64,000 nucleotides of DNA from Monoplex corrugatus (GCA_030674185.1 JAPXFY010000031.1:34673551-34737550); one strand, 5' to 3'; counted from the first letter of the stretch, positions 34,501-45,325 are shown. Notes: a model not told the origin generated them from the sequence alone. Translations and numbers: made by a program.

Positions 34501-34760
34501 TCTAGGCACATAATCTTGACATTGCCAGTCGCATAACTTGTGGTTTCTTCTTGATTCTTTGTGGTATGCCTGGTGTAGTGGTGGCTCTCTGCTTTTCATT
34601 CAATTCTAAGCCTTAAGCACCCTTTGATGCAGGCAGAGAATGCTCTTTCTTCGTTTTTGTCATACCTGTCCAACAGTTTTCAGTCAGCCATGGTAAATGA
34701 GTTTGTCAGCACCTTATTGTCCAGGGGTTGTCCCGATTGAGATGGACGGCAGCTGGTCAG
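31580..34760 (-). mobile_element. Highly decayed EN/RT LINE copy (family of 24480-28213)
   Basis: Minus-strand reading: LFWRGRHPKEH with MIHPPGGGSECILSFSLSTS, then GKVDILSVYTPALCS (34380-34170, endonuclease), pieces of the DCDTD region at 33830, and NKACILITLFYGIQ with CRILGIVWKDLVSNRDIL near 32190-32020 (C-terminal region). Stops and indels occur throughout, making this the oldest of the three copies. A 22-bp tandem repeat has expanded inside it (32707-32838). Confidence 0.85.
32707..32838. repeat. 22-bp tandem repeat, six copies
   Basis: Six copies of TGAATGGGAAATGGCTCTGA plus TC, alternating GGGAAA and GAGAAA. It lies within the decayed LINE. Confidence 0.95.
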
Positions 34761-35032
34761 TTAGATGCAAAGCCTTCTGTCAGTGTTGGAGGCAGTCCAA
34801 AGCACCTGTGCCCTATTCCAAAGGTCAAGGGTCACAAAACCTAGTAGGCAGATGTGTATTTAAGTTCTGGTGTTGTTATCGTCGTTTGGAAGTTTTGAGT
34901 GCTTTTTGTAAGTTTCAGTGTTGTGATTGTCTAAAATGACAGACTGCATTATACTTGGGCGACTATCATTGATACATCTGCGGTAGGTTTTTTTCTTCGA
35001 CACAAATTTCCGAACCTTCTGCCATTGTTTAC
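34761..35032. other. Unrecognised intron sequence
   Basis: No gene or repeat recognised. Confidence 0.5.
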
Positions 35033-35768
35033 ATGGATTTCTTTACCAATCCATGGCGTGTTCAAGCCTTATACAGTGTATCACAAGCAGAGCAGACCAC
35101 ACCTAAGCGCGCTAACCATAAACCGATCACGTACTCTCGCGCTGAACTTTTAGGAGTAAAGCCAGGTCGCTTGTCAGCTGACACACGCGCTCGTTTGCAT
35201 GAATTTAACATTGGCTTTCGGCTGCCAAAGAAACGCTCTCGAACAGGAAGTAGTTGAAAGTACAAACATAATTTGTGGTTTCAGCTTCAATTTCCGAGCA
35301 CCAGACCAAACGACCAGCTCTGCTTCAAATCCTTTTCAAACTAACACTGTTTGTTTTGTGTTTCCTGCCAAGTCTGCAGTGTGGTTCCTCAATGTTCAGT
35401 CTGTCCGTCATGATGAAAAAAGCTAATTGCATCTCGACTTTATTTTTAAAACAAACAACATCGGTTTGGTTTTTCTGACAGAAATCTGGTTGAAATCAAA
35501 TGGTCACGAGCCAAAAATAAAACACAAACACCTTCTGGTTAAAAACTTCCGTTCCTTCCCTCGATCCTCTCTTGGTGGTCTGGTCGCTGTTGTTTATAAA
35601 GATGTGCATCAATCTTCTGTCCTTCGTCCACTCCTTCTCTTTTCTACTCTATCATTTGAAACCGCTGAAGCCGTTGTTTTTTTTATTTGTCCTCGGAAGA
35701 GCTGTTGTCCAGCTTTACAGTTTCTTGCTACAAGACTGACGGGCTCTCATGTGAACGGTCGATATTTT
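35033..35768 (+). mobile_element. CR1-like LINE fragment: ORF1/EN start
   Basis: The frame reads YSRAELLGVKPGRLSADTRA, then RLHEFNIGFRLPKKRSRTG. After a break come FLNVQSVRHDEKSNCIS, LVFLTEIWLKSNGHEPKI, SFPRSSLGGLVAVVYKDV and LSFETAEAVVFF in shifting frames, the N-terminal half of an APE endonuclease preceded by the basic lead of CR1-type elements. It stops where the 72-bp array begins. Inactive. Confidence 0.75.
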
Positions 35769-37212
35769 TCATGCTTTTTGTTAAACCTGCCCTGATGGTC
35801 ATCATGTTTCCTTGTCCAGCAGTTGGAATGCTGGCTGTTTTCATGCTTTTTGTTAAACCTGCCCTGATGGTCATCATGTTTCCTTGTCCAGCAGTTGGAA
35901 TGCTGGCTGTTTTCATGCTTTTTGTTACACCTGTCCTGATGGTCATCATGTTTCCTTGTCCAGCAGTTAGAATGCTGGCTGTTTTCATGCTTTTTGTTAC
36001 ACCTGTCCTGATGGTCATCATGTTTCCTTGTCCAACAGTTAGAATGCTGGCTGTTTTCATGCTTTTGTTACACCTGTCCTGATGGTCATCATGTTTCCTT
36101 GTCCAACAGTTAGAATGCTGGCTGTTTTCATGCTTTTTGTTACACCTGCCCTGATGGTCATCATGTTTCCTTGTCCAGCAGTTAGAATGCTGGCTGTTTT
36201 CATGCTTTTTGTTAAACCTGTCCTGATGGTCATCATGTTTCCTTGTCCAGCAGTTAGAATGCTGGCTGTTTTCATGCTTTTTGTTACACCTGTCCTGATG
36301 GTCATCATGTTTCCTTGTCCAGCAGTTGGAATGCTGGCTGTTTTCATGCTTTTTGTTACACCTGTCCTGATGGTCATCATGTTTCCTTGTCCAGCAGTTA
36401 GAATGCTGGCTGTTTTCATGCTTTTTGTTAAACCTGTCCTGATGGTCATCATGTTTCCTTGTCCAGCAGTTGGAATGCTGGCTGTTTTCATGCTTTTTGT
36501 TACACCTGTCCTGATGGTCATCATGTTTCCTTGTCCAGCAGTTAGAATGCTGGCTGTTTTCATGCTTTTTGTTACACCTGTCCTGATGGTCATCATGTTT
36601 CCTTGTCCAACAGTTAGAAAGCTGGCTGTTTTCATGCTTTTTGTTACACCTGTCCTGATGGTCATCATGTTTCCTTGTCCAGCAGTTGGAATGCTGGCTG
36701 TTTTCATGCTTTTTGTTACACCTGTCTTGATGGTCATCATGTTTCCTTGTCCAGCAGTTGGAATGCTGGCTGTTTTCATGCTTTTTGTTAAACCTGTCCT
36801 GATGGTCATCATGTTTCCTTGTCCAACAGTTAGAATGCTGGCTGTTTTCATGCTTTTTGTTACACCTGTCCTGATGGTCATCATGTTTCCTTGTCCAGCA
36901 GTTGGAATGCTGGCTGTTTTCATGCTTTTTGTTAAACCTGCCCTGATGGTCATCATGTTTCCTTGTCCAACAGTTAGAATGCTGGCTGTTTTCATGCTTT
37001 TTGTTAAACCTGTCCTGATGGTCATCATGTTTCCTTGTCCAGCAGTTGGAATGCTGGCTGTTTTCATGCTTTTTGTTAAACCTGTCCTGATGGTCATCAT
37101 GTTTCCTTGTCCAGCAGTTGGAATGCTGGCTGTTTTCATGCTTTTTGTTACACCTGTCCTGATGGTCATCATGTTTCCTTGTCCAGCAGTTGGAATGCTG
37201 GCTGTTTTCAAA
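35768..37212. repeat. 72-bp minisatellite, about 20 copies
   Basis: The unit contains TTTTCATGCTTTTTGTTACA, CCTGATGGTCATCATGTTTC and CTTGTCCAGCAGTTGGAATG. Copies differ at a few recurrent sites (ACACCT/AAACCT, CAGCAG/CAACAG, TTGGAA/TTAGAA). One copy near 36060 lacks a T. Since 72 = 3 x 24, several frames stay open: about 466 codons on plus, 499 and 413 on minus. The minus 24-residue unit is HENSQHSNCWTRKHDDHQDR plus CNKK. I see no start context, splice logic or codon-level constraint that argues for translation. Confidence 0.95.
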
Positions 37213-37329
37213 ATGTCGTGTGTCCATAAGCCACTGAGTACTGACACGGCTCGTACAGGATCCTTACCGTGCTCATTGGATGTTCTGACAATCGACAATC
37301 AAATAGATGAAGTCTTCTTGGATACTTAT

Positions 37330-37535
37330 GCTTGGTGGCAAAGGATGGAGGTTTTATTTTCTCTTATCTCCCAGGTCAGCATGTGTGCTGTCACCTGTCA
37401 GTGTCTAAACCATCTTCATGTATACATACATCCAAATATCAAATATGCACTAACAGATCCTGGAAGACATGTCAGTGGCTGACTCGCAGAAACATAAAAC
37501 CATTCAGCATGCACGCTCAACAAATATGCAATATT
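37330..37535 (+). mobile_element. SINE 3' part
   Basis: CTCCCAGGTCAGCATGTGTG, CAGTGTCTAAACC, AGATCCTGGAAGACATGTCA and GCATGCACGCTCAAC match, in order, the body of the SINE at 60130-60410. The tRNA-like head is missing. Confidence 0.65.
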
Positions 37536-37539
37536 TGAA

Positions 37540-38480
37540 TTTGAGTGGTATGGAAAAGAGACGAGATCAACAGAAAAGCAAACGTTAAATATGTTGAGAA
37601 TGGTGGTCTTGGAATACCTGACGTAAGGAAATATCTTTACGCATTAAAACCGACTTGGATAAGAAAGCTTCAAAACACCACTCATAGAACACAAAATGTA
37701 CACACATCTTCATGCAATAGAATGGCATTGTTAGAACACTTAAGTTCTAATCTCCCAGTACAACAGCTTGCTGATACAAACTCATTTTCGAAAAATGTCC
37801 TGTGTGCATATAACGAGTCTGGCAAGAGTTTTCTTGTAGAACCAATATTTTGTGACGACAATATAGATACAGAAAACAAACTTTTCTGCTATTAGAATTG
37901 GGTGAATAAGGGAGTTTGCTTTGTCAAGAATGTTATAAATCCGGATGGCACATCTATGTCATTTGTGAGTTTTAAAAAAAATATGCAATTAACACAAACT
38001 TTGTAACCTACACCGGAGTGTTGCAGGCTATTGAATCTTACTGAAGAAAACGTGAACAAGAGCAACAGCTCCAAGTAGCTATCAATACATGTAATCTCTG
38101 TGACAATACCACCTCAGTGAGGTTTTATGAAAAGATTGTATTATATTTGGATACGACAGACTTTTCAAATCAGATCTGATACTTAACTTCATTTTGCTGC
38201 AAGCCAAGTCCTACATCTCTAAATGCAAACACAAAGACAATTAATTCGTTCTGGAGATACTTGAAAATTGTATACAATATCGAAAAACATGTGTCAATTA
38301 TGAACAGAACTACAATAGATTTCAAACTGACTGATCCTTCTATAAAGCACTGATTGCAAATGTTTGACTTGATCATCGGTACCATTAACTTGGCGCAAAT
38401 CATATGTCTGAAATGTAGATGCAGTGTACTTGTGGTAAATCTTATACATCTGCATGGTATTGTTTTGACAATGTTGATAC
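37540..38480 (+). mobile_element. Tx1/L1-like LINE 3' end fragment
   Basis: The frame at 37545 reads VKYVENGGLGIPDVRKYLYA, then LKPTWIRKLQNTTH, the GGLxxxDVxxxxxALKxxWIxRL motif of Tx1/L1-like polyprotein C-termini. Further pieces (WVNKGVCFVKNVINPDGTSM) follow after a frameshift and stops at about 37893. Inactive. Confidence 0.72.
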
Positions 38481-38507
38481 ATGTATGTATATGTAATAAG
38501 TATGTAC

Positions 38508-38513
38508 GTTGTG

Positions 38514-38554
<41 letters not shown>

Positions 38555-38612
38555 GTGTGTGTGTGTGTGTGTGGGGGTGTGTGTGTGTGTGTGTGTGTGT
38601 GGTGGTGTGTTA
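38508..38612. repeat. (TG)n microsatellite
   Basis: A TG tract with TTG and GGGG interruptions. Confidence 0.95.
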
Positions 38613-38756
38613 TTGTTTCTTGTAAAAAGTCAAAAAAGAAAAAAAATATCAACAAAAAATATGCAGACTGTGTAACACCATAGTGGAATGTGTTCAGCTC
38701 ACCTAACAGCTGGGTTCTCCCCATGCACCATTAAAACAAATCTGACTATTAGTCAT

Positions 38757-40235
38757 GTACAAAGAGTTTGAGCATGAACGATATACAACATCAACGTATT
38801 ATGACACACAAAGAGTTTGGCATTAACAATATACAAGATAACGTATTATGTACACACAAGAGTTTGGGCATGAACAATATACAAGATCAACGTATTATGT
38901 ACACACAAAGAGTTTGGGCATGAACAATATACAAGATCAACGTATTATGTACACACAAAGAGTTTGGGCATGAACAATATACAAGATGAACGTATTATGT
39001 ACACACAAAGAGTTTGGACATGAACAATATACAAGACCAACGTATTATGTACACACAGAGAGTTTGGGCATAACAATATACAAGATCAACGTATATGTAC
39101 ACACAAAGACTTGGGCATGAACAATATACAAGATCAACGTATTATGTACACACAAAGATTGGGCATGAACAATATACAAGATCAACGTATATGTACACAC
39201 AAAGGGGTTTGGGCATGAACAATATACAAGATCAACGTATTATGTACACACAAAGAGTTTGGGCATGAACAATATACAAGAACGACGTATTATGTACACA
39301 CAGAGTGGTTGGGCATGAACAATATACAAGAACGATATATTATGTACACACAAAGAGTTTGGGCATGAACAATATACAAGATCAACGTATATGTACACAC
39401 AAAGGTTTGGGCATGAACAATATACAAGAACGACGTATTATGTACACACAAAGAGTTTGGGCATGAACAATATACAAGAACAACGTATTCATGTACACAC
39501 AAAGAGTTTGGGCATGAACAATATACAAGAACGACGTATATGTACACACAAAGAGTTTGGGGCATGAACAATATACAAGAACGACGTATTATGTACACAC
39601 AAAGAGTTTGGGCATGAACAATATACAAGAACGACGTATTATGTATACACAAAGGGTTTGGGCATGAACAATATACAAGAACACGTATTATGTATACACA
39701 AAGAGTTTGGGCATGAACAATATACAAGAACAACGTATTATGTACACACAAAGAGTTTGGGCATGAACAATATACAAGAACGACGTATTATGTACACAAA
39801 GAGTTTGGGCATGAACAATATACAAGACAACGTATTATGTACACACAAAGATTTGGGCATGAAAATATACAAGAACAACGTATTATGTACAAAGAGTTTG
39901 GGCATGAACAATATACAAGAACGACGTATTATGTAACACAAAGAGTTTGGGCATGAACAATATACAAGAAACGTATTATGTACAAAGAGTTTGGGCATGA
40001 ACAATATACAAGATAACGTATTATGTCACAAAGAGTTTGGGCATGAACAATATACAAGAACGACGTATTATGTACACACAAAGAGTTTGGGCATGAACAA
40101 TATACAAGAACGACGTATTATGTACACACAAAGAGTTTGGGCATGAACAATATACAAGACAACGTTATTATGTACACACAAAGAGTTTGGCATGAACAAT
40201 ATACAAGATCAACGTATTATAAACACACAAAGAGG
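38757..40235. repeat. 50-bp minisatellite, about 30 copies
   Basis: The unit contains ACACAAAGAGTTTGGGCATG, AACAATATACAAGAACGACG and TATTATGTAC. The later copies are exactly 50 bp apart (40031, 40081, 40131). The left half favours AAGATCAACG and the right half AAGAACGACG. Lies between exons 1 and 2 of the P450. Confidence 0.97.
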
Positions 40236-40239
40236 ATTC

Positions 40240-40400
40240 ACGCATTAGCGGGTCTGATCATAAACATGTTGACCTAAGAGACAGGAACATTCTCCCATTT
40301 GTACCCGCCAAGCACAGCTAGCATAGTCGGTCTCAAACCTTGCGACGGGCAGCCTAAGGTCTTCACCACTTAAAGCGCCCATGTTTGACATTTGACGTGC
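40240..40400 (-). mobile_element. tRNA-derived SINE
   Basis: On the minus strand CTTTAAGTGGTGAAGAC (A-box-like) and GGTTTGAGACC (B-box-like) are about 35 nt apart, followed by GGGAGAATGTTCCTGTCTCT and TAGGTCAACATGTTTA, the same body as the SINE at 60130-60410. It is truncated against the 50-bp array. Confidence 0.6.
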
Positions 40401-40615
40401 GTACAGGGGAAACGAAGGACAGCGATTAGTAACAATCAAAAGCTATTACGACAGATGTAACACAACGCAAATGTAACGTGCTGATGCATTCATCCATGCT
40501 GTATGATTATCCACTGTGTCAGGCCGTAAAAAGAATCATAATTATGACCGTTATAATGATAAGAACAGACTAGATGAAGCCATTAAGAAAAGAATTTGAG
40601 TGTGTATATTAATGA

Positions 40616-40947
40616 TACATATTTATCATAATCACACACACTCACATACACACATTCACACACACACACACACACACGCACACACATTCACACACGCACA
40701 CACATTCACACACACACACACACTCACACACATTCACACACACACTGACACACACAAACCTACACATACACAAATACACACACACAACAAACAAGCACAC
40801 ATACGCACGCGCACACACACACACACACACACACAACACACACACACATTCACACACACACATTCACACACACAAACCTACACATACACAAATACACACA
40901 CACAAATAAAAAAGCACACATACGCACACAACACACACACACACACA

Positions 40948-41018
<71 letters not shown>
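40616..41018. repeat. Compound CA-rich tract downstream of P450 exon 1
   Basis: CA repeats with ACATTCAC and CACAAACCTACACATACACA blocks that themselves repeat (40752 and 40871). It ends 28 nt from the exon 1 donor and is UG-rich in the transcript. The first ~125 bp also occur at 41347-41487. Confidence 0.93.
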
Positions 41019-41046
41019 CAGCATGTTATAAGAGAGATGTACTTAC

Positions 41047-41181
41047 AACAGGAAGGCCGGCAGGACCAGGCGGTAAGTTAGAGGGCCTGGATACATAGTA
41101 ATAGACAACGAGAAAGACGATGAAGAAGACGATGACACTGGTGACGTTGACCCAGGTCAGCAGATTCGTCACTGGCCACAT
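41047..41181 (-). CDS. P450 exon 1: start codon, ER signal-anchor and proline hinge
   Basis: The exon encodes residues 1-45. The ATG at 41181-41179 sits in a good context (CACC before ATG) and is followed by a hydrophobic stretch of Val, Ile, Phe, Leu and Tyr at about residues 13-30, the usual N-terminal membrane anchor of a microsomal P450. An RPSNLPPGPAGLPV hinge follows at residues 32-45. The exon ends in phase 0 at a consensus donor (GTAAGT, 41046-41041). Joined to exon 2 it gives LPV-VGNM, the conserved PPGPxGxPxxGN pattern, which confirms the junction. The exon is too short to stand out as a long open frame. A pyrimidine-rich TTTCTTTATAG lies 30-40 nt upstream of the ATG, so a separate 5' UTR exon further right is possible. 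Confidence 0.9.
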
Positions 41182-41346
41182 GGTGATGGCCGCTTGACTC
41201 CCTCTACTGGACTATAAAGAAATAGTTCAATCAATCGATAAAAAAATCCACATTCACTAAAACACCCACAAAAATTATAATAACGCGTGCCCAAACAAAG
41301 ATAGTCCTTTATTCTGTGAAAGAGTAAAAGAAAAGATCCTTAGTTA
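41182..41346 (-). promoter_or_regulatory. P450 5' flank / possible 5' UTR intron end
   Basis: Reading from right to left, AACTATTTCTTTATAG lies about 32-47 nt before the ATG and fits either a 3' splice site (polypyrimidine plus TATAG) or a weak TATA-like box; I favour the splice site. No CpG island and no clear initiator seen. Confidence 0.35.
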
Positions 41347-41487
41347 TCATATTTATCATAATCACACACACTCACATACACACATTCACACACACACATT
41401 CACACACACACACACACACACGCACACACATTCACACACGCACACACATTCACACACACACACACACTCACACACATTCACACACAC
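41347..41487. repeat. CA-rich block duplicated on the other side of exon 1
   Basis: ATATTTATCATAATCACACA, CACATACACACATTCAC and the following CGCACACACATTCAC pattern match 40616-40740 nearly base for base, same orientation. Confidence 0.9.
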
Positions 41488-41489
41488 AC

Positions 41490-42425
41490 AAAAATGTCTT
41501 CGTAGGTGACTGGAACCTCGTTCTTGATCCATATTTAGACTATGACAATCATATCAATATTAACAACCCAAAAGTAAACGAGGCAGTTGAAGATATGATG
41601 CTAGAACTAAACTAGTGGATGTATGGAGAGAACAAAATCCCCAAGTTAAACGTTTTACTTGGCAAAAGACATCACCCTTAAAGCAAAGTAGACTAGACTT
41701 TTTTCTTCTGTCTGAAAATCTGATGTTGAACTTTGAAGACACCGACATCATACCTGGGTATAGATCTGATCACTCAATGTTAACTCTGAAACTAAAATTT
41801 GGCAAAGATATAAAACATAACACATTTTGAAAATTCAACTGCTCCTTATTGAAAGAAAAACAATATGTAGAAGAAATAAACAATCTGATGGATGAAGTTA
41901 TATTAGAATATTCTACCGAACATTATGATAAATCTACGCTTGATAATGTTTCCTTGGTGAAAATCAATCTCAGTGTTCCAGATAAGTTGTTCATCAATTT
42001 TTTATTCATGAAAATAAGATCTAAAAAATATAGCTTATGCGACAATGAGAAAAAAGAAAGCAACAGAAAAGGAAAATAGACTGATTAGGGAACTTGAACA
42101 ACTAGAAATAAAAGAAAATAGGACTGAAGCAGACATAAAGCTAATGAAAGAAAAACTCCAAGAACTGATCCAATTGAGAGAAAATAAATACAAGCAATTA
42201 CACTAAGATTAAAAGCAAAATGGACTGCTGAAGAGGAAAAATTAACAAAATATTTCTGTAACTTAGAAAAACGACACTTTATAAATAAAAGTATGATCAA
42301 GCTTATTGATCAAAATGGAGCTCTAATTGATGAAATTGTGGTAAATAATAAAGAACATAAAATATCTCAGTTTGCTGATGACACTCAATTAATCAATAAT
42401 GGAGATAAACTATCTTTTGAGGAGT
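41490..42425 (+). mobile_element. Tx1/L1-like LINE: endonuclease C-half and linker joined directly to an FADD box
   Basis: Frames read VFVGDWNLVLDPYLDYDNHI, VKRFTWQKTSPLKQSRLDFF, GYRSDHSMLTLKL and EEEKLTKYFCNLEKRHFINK, then HKISQFADDTQLINNGDKLS. GDWN, SRLDF and SDHS are endonuclease signatures. The jump from RHFINKSMIKLIDQNGA (about 42325) to the RT C-motif FADD within some 30 codons means most of the RT is deleted. Several frameshifts. Confidence 0.82.
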
Positions 42426-42429
42426 TCTG

Positions 42430-42978
42430 GTCCCTAGATACTGTGGCATGCAGTTCCACCAGCGTGTGTACACACCCTGGTGCCCACGAACCAGTCCCCC
42501 CCCCCCTCTCCCAGCTATGAATAGATAGCACGACTGCCTTGTGGTTGTCTCGGGAGAAACCAGGGCAAAGGGAATAATTCCTGACAGAAAATTACCACTG
42601 CCTTGTAGTTGTCACAGAAGGCTAAGGGAGTAAACCCTGATGGAAAATCAGCCTTCACTGCCTTGAGTACAAAGGATAGCGCACGTAGAGTCCACACAAA
42701 ACCAATGGAAACCAACTGAAAACCACTTTCGTATCCTCCCAAGAACATCACGGCCAGACACAGCAAAAGAAAAGAGAACGACGTAAATAGGGGATTCACT
42801 TGGGCACTTTCTTCTGGTAGGGAAAGTCATACCGAGCAGGTGACACCAGACTGTCATCGGGTTACTGCGATCAGATTAAATGATACAAGAGTTGCAACAT
42901 AGAATGTTACAACAATGCTCCAGAAAATAAAACTGGAAAATGTCAAGATAGAAATGGAAAGAGTGAACATCAATATTT
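42430..42978 (+). mobile_element. LINE 5' leader and endonuclease start fragment
   Basis: GGGAGTAAACCCTGATGGAA recurs near 24560 in the leader of the LINE at 24480-28213. The end (42885-42978) reads TRVAT-NVTTMLQK-KLENVK, a damaged endonuclease N-terminus (TWNVRT-type; Trp codon is TAG). It stops abruptly against the next element. Confidence 0.6.
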
Positions 42979-44940
42979 AGGAATAGGTGGGATCTTCCTA
43001 AAGCACTCTCAAATCGTGTTGTTTTGGCACAGTACGCCGATGATATATGTATTTGGATGAATATTACTTTAAAAAAGACAACTCCACAGAGAGCGCAGAA
43101 TTACATTTGGAAGTTATATCAATCTGATCTTGATAATCTTGGAAACTATATGTTAGAAAATGGTCTGTCGTTGTCAGCGGAAAAAACTAACATGATGCTA
43201 TTTAATCCTGGTGGTATTTTAAGTAATTTACCTACTTTCAGATTGCTTGGTAAAATGTTATATTACAAACAGGTTGTAAAATTTCTGGGAGTCTTTATGA
43301 TATCGAAATTAAACTGGAATGTCCATTTTGATTATATTTCAACAAAAGTAAGAAAAGCTCTAAATTTTCTAAAGATAATAAGCCGATTACCTTGGGAAAT
43401 GGATACGAACATACAATTCATCTATCAACAGCACTTGTACGATCTAAATTATTCTATGCGCAAGAAGTGTTCTTCAGTGCACCAAAATATTTATTAAAGA
43501 AGACACAAAGCTTAGACTGCAAAAGTATTGTTGCTCTAGGTGTCCCTACTCATGCCTCTAATCTGGAAACGTACAAAGTTGCTGGAATTCTGCCTCTGAA
43601 CAACTATCGTAAGCTAGCGACAGCAAGATTTGCAGTTAGAAGTACTTCCCAAATGACTGTTGCAACTTACATATCTGACTTGGTCAAATAGTCTAACATA
43701 AATATGGATGAAATAGCTGAGACACCATCAACAACGCCTATCCCTACATGGGAAATGCTAAAAGCTTCTTTTGATATTGATTATACAGACGCTAAGAAAT
43801 CTGAAAACGTCAACATTTCAATATACACAGCAAGAGAACACATCATAAAAAATACCGTACCCACCTTCATCACTTTTACCGATGGATCAGTCTTAGAAAA
43901 TAAATGTGCTGGAGCACCATTTTATGTTCCAAAATTTAAAACAAAAAAGTCATTGGGGCAAACACATCTATCTTTACAGCAGAACTAGTCACTATTAATC
44001 AAGCATTGCATTATCTAGTAAATCTTAAACCCATGTCTTTCAAAGTAGTTATCTTAGTTGACTCAAAATCTGTATTATATGCCTTACGGTCTTTTGATGC
44101 TGACACAAGACCTGATTTAGTTACTGAGGCAAATCATCTTATACATCGTTTAAGGATCAAAGGTACAGATATCAGTTTATGCTGGGTGCCTTCTCACGTT
44201 GGTCTTCACGGCAACGAAGTAGCTGACAGAGCAGCTAAGCAAGGCGCCCAGAATTCTGATAATGCTGTAGAATTACATGTTCATACTTCAGTAAAAGAAG
44301 CTTGCAACTTGCTCGAATCAGCATCATGGACTCGATTTCATGAACATTTAAATGAACAGTTTGTGTCACAACAAATGATAAAACTTACCGTTCAAAATGT
44401 ATGTAAAAAATGTAGTATTCTTCCATGTATCATTTGGGATCGATTGTTGCTGTTTGTTTTCGTATTCAGCTAAACGCATTGAAAACAAAATATTGTAAAA
44501 ATGTCAAGTGTATTTGCAGCGAACAGTTCACATTGTTTCACTGTTTATTCTACTGCAAAATGCTACGTTCTTTTTTACCGAAAATGTTTACTCAAGAAAA
44601 GTATTCTAAAACTCATTTTCAAAAAGTTACATCAGATCAATCTTTGTTAGTCAAAATTTCAGAATCATTAATTCACAGTCCTGTTAATGCATTACTTTAA
44701 CTTTATGCTGTTTGTGTTTTAGTGTTACAATTTCCCTTCACATTGTTGAAGTTAATTGTTAGTGTTAAGTTCTCGTTCCATTTTTCTGTTCTCCCACCTA
44801 CTAATGTCTTTTTACTCTGTCTTCCCTCTGCCCCAATCCAACCCGCCCAACTATCGTTCTACAATTTATTTTATTTATTCATTTTTTATTCCCCCCTCCC
44901 CCGTCTAATATCACTTATAGTGAAAAGACGTTAAATCAAA
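42979..44940 (+). mobile_element. I-like LINE: RT C-motif to RNase H and terminal zinc knuckle
   Basis: AQYADDICIW (RT motif C, Asp-Asp intact) is followed by LSLSAEKTNMMLFNPGG and VVKFLGVFMISKLNW (thumb). An RNase H domain follows in later frames: ITFTDGSVLENK (catalytic Asp), TAELVTINQAL (Glu), VILVDSKSVLYALRS (Asp) and WVPSHVGLHGNEVADRAAKQ (His and Asp). It ends VKCICSEQFTLFHCLFYC. All four RNase H acidic residues can be read, but only across frameshifts at about 43500, 43690 and 43985. The 3' tail has GACGTTAAATC and GAACGAACGAAC. 5'-truncated in the RT. Confidence 0.88.
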
Positions 44941-45033
44941 GAACGAACGAACACTCACCTCAGTCAGTGCTTCTCCCCAGTTTCCAAACCTTCTTAACCT
45001 TGATCAGCAGAAACTTGACCAAACTGACCCGTT

Positions 45034-45325
45034 ACTTAACACGACTGACTGATAAGCTGACCAACTGGTAAGTCGACTATCTGTTAACACGACTGACTGA
45101 TAAGCTGACCAACTGGTAAGTCGACTATCTGTTAACACGACTGACTGATAAGTTGACCAACTGGTAAGTCGACTATCTGTTAACACGACTGACTGATAAG
45201 TTGACCAACTGGTAAGTCGACTATCTGTTAACACGACTGACTGATAAGCTGACCAACTGGTAAGTCGACTATCTGTTAACACGACTGACTGATAAGCTGA
45301 CCAACTGGTAAGTCGACTTTCTGTT
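45034..45325. repeat. 48-bp minisatellite, six copies
   Basis: The unit contains CTGTTAACACGACTGACTGA, TAAGCTGACCAACTGGTAAG and TCGACTAT. Because 48 is divisible by three, the minus frame repeats VLTDSRLTSWSAYQS (16 residues) without stops; no other sign of coding. Confidence 0.95.

Larger units (their letters stand above)
1854..41181 (-). other. CYP2-clan cytochrome P450 gene, seven 5' exons (3' end beyond window)
   Basis: This is the span of a split gene on the minus strand. Joining 41181-41047, 30670-30538, 17788-17693, 12100-11875, 10324-10198, 7221-7062 and 1990-1854 gives 1014 nt, or 338 codons with no internal stop. The order of landmarks is that of a microsomal P450: signal-anchor, PPGP hinge, an FSGRP segment, WKALR (C-helix) and AGTETT (I-helix oxygen-activation motif). 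Family proteins are about 500 residues, so the ExxR, PERF and FxxGxxxCxG exons are expected left of position 1. CYP2-clan enzymes are ER-bound monooxygenases that take electrons from NADPH-P450 reductase; the substrate cannot be read from this sequence. Introns range from about 1.5 kb to about 13 kb and are packed with repeats. I see no broken frame apart from the exon 2/3 junction question, so a functional gene is more likely than a pseudogene, but the heme exon is unseen. Confidence 0.9.

Noticed and set aside
35728..37298. A 499-codon minus-strand frame and a 413-codon frame resembling a repetitive metal-binding protein
   Set aside because: They are fully explained by a 72-bp tandem repeat whose length is a multiple of three. 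Three frames on two strands stay open equally, and one unit has a 1-nt deletion.
38757..40235. CRISPR-like array of 50-bp units
   Set aside because: Units are contiguous variants with no unique spacers between constant repeats, and the DNA is eukaryotic. The same holds for the 61-, 62- and 72-bp arrays.
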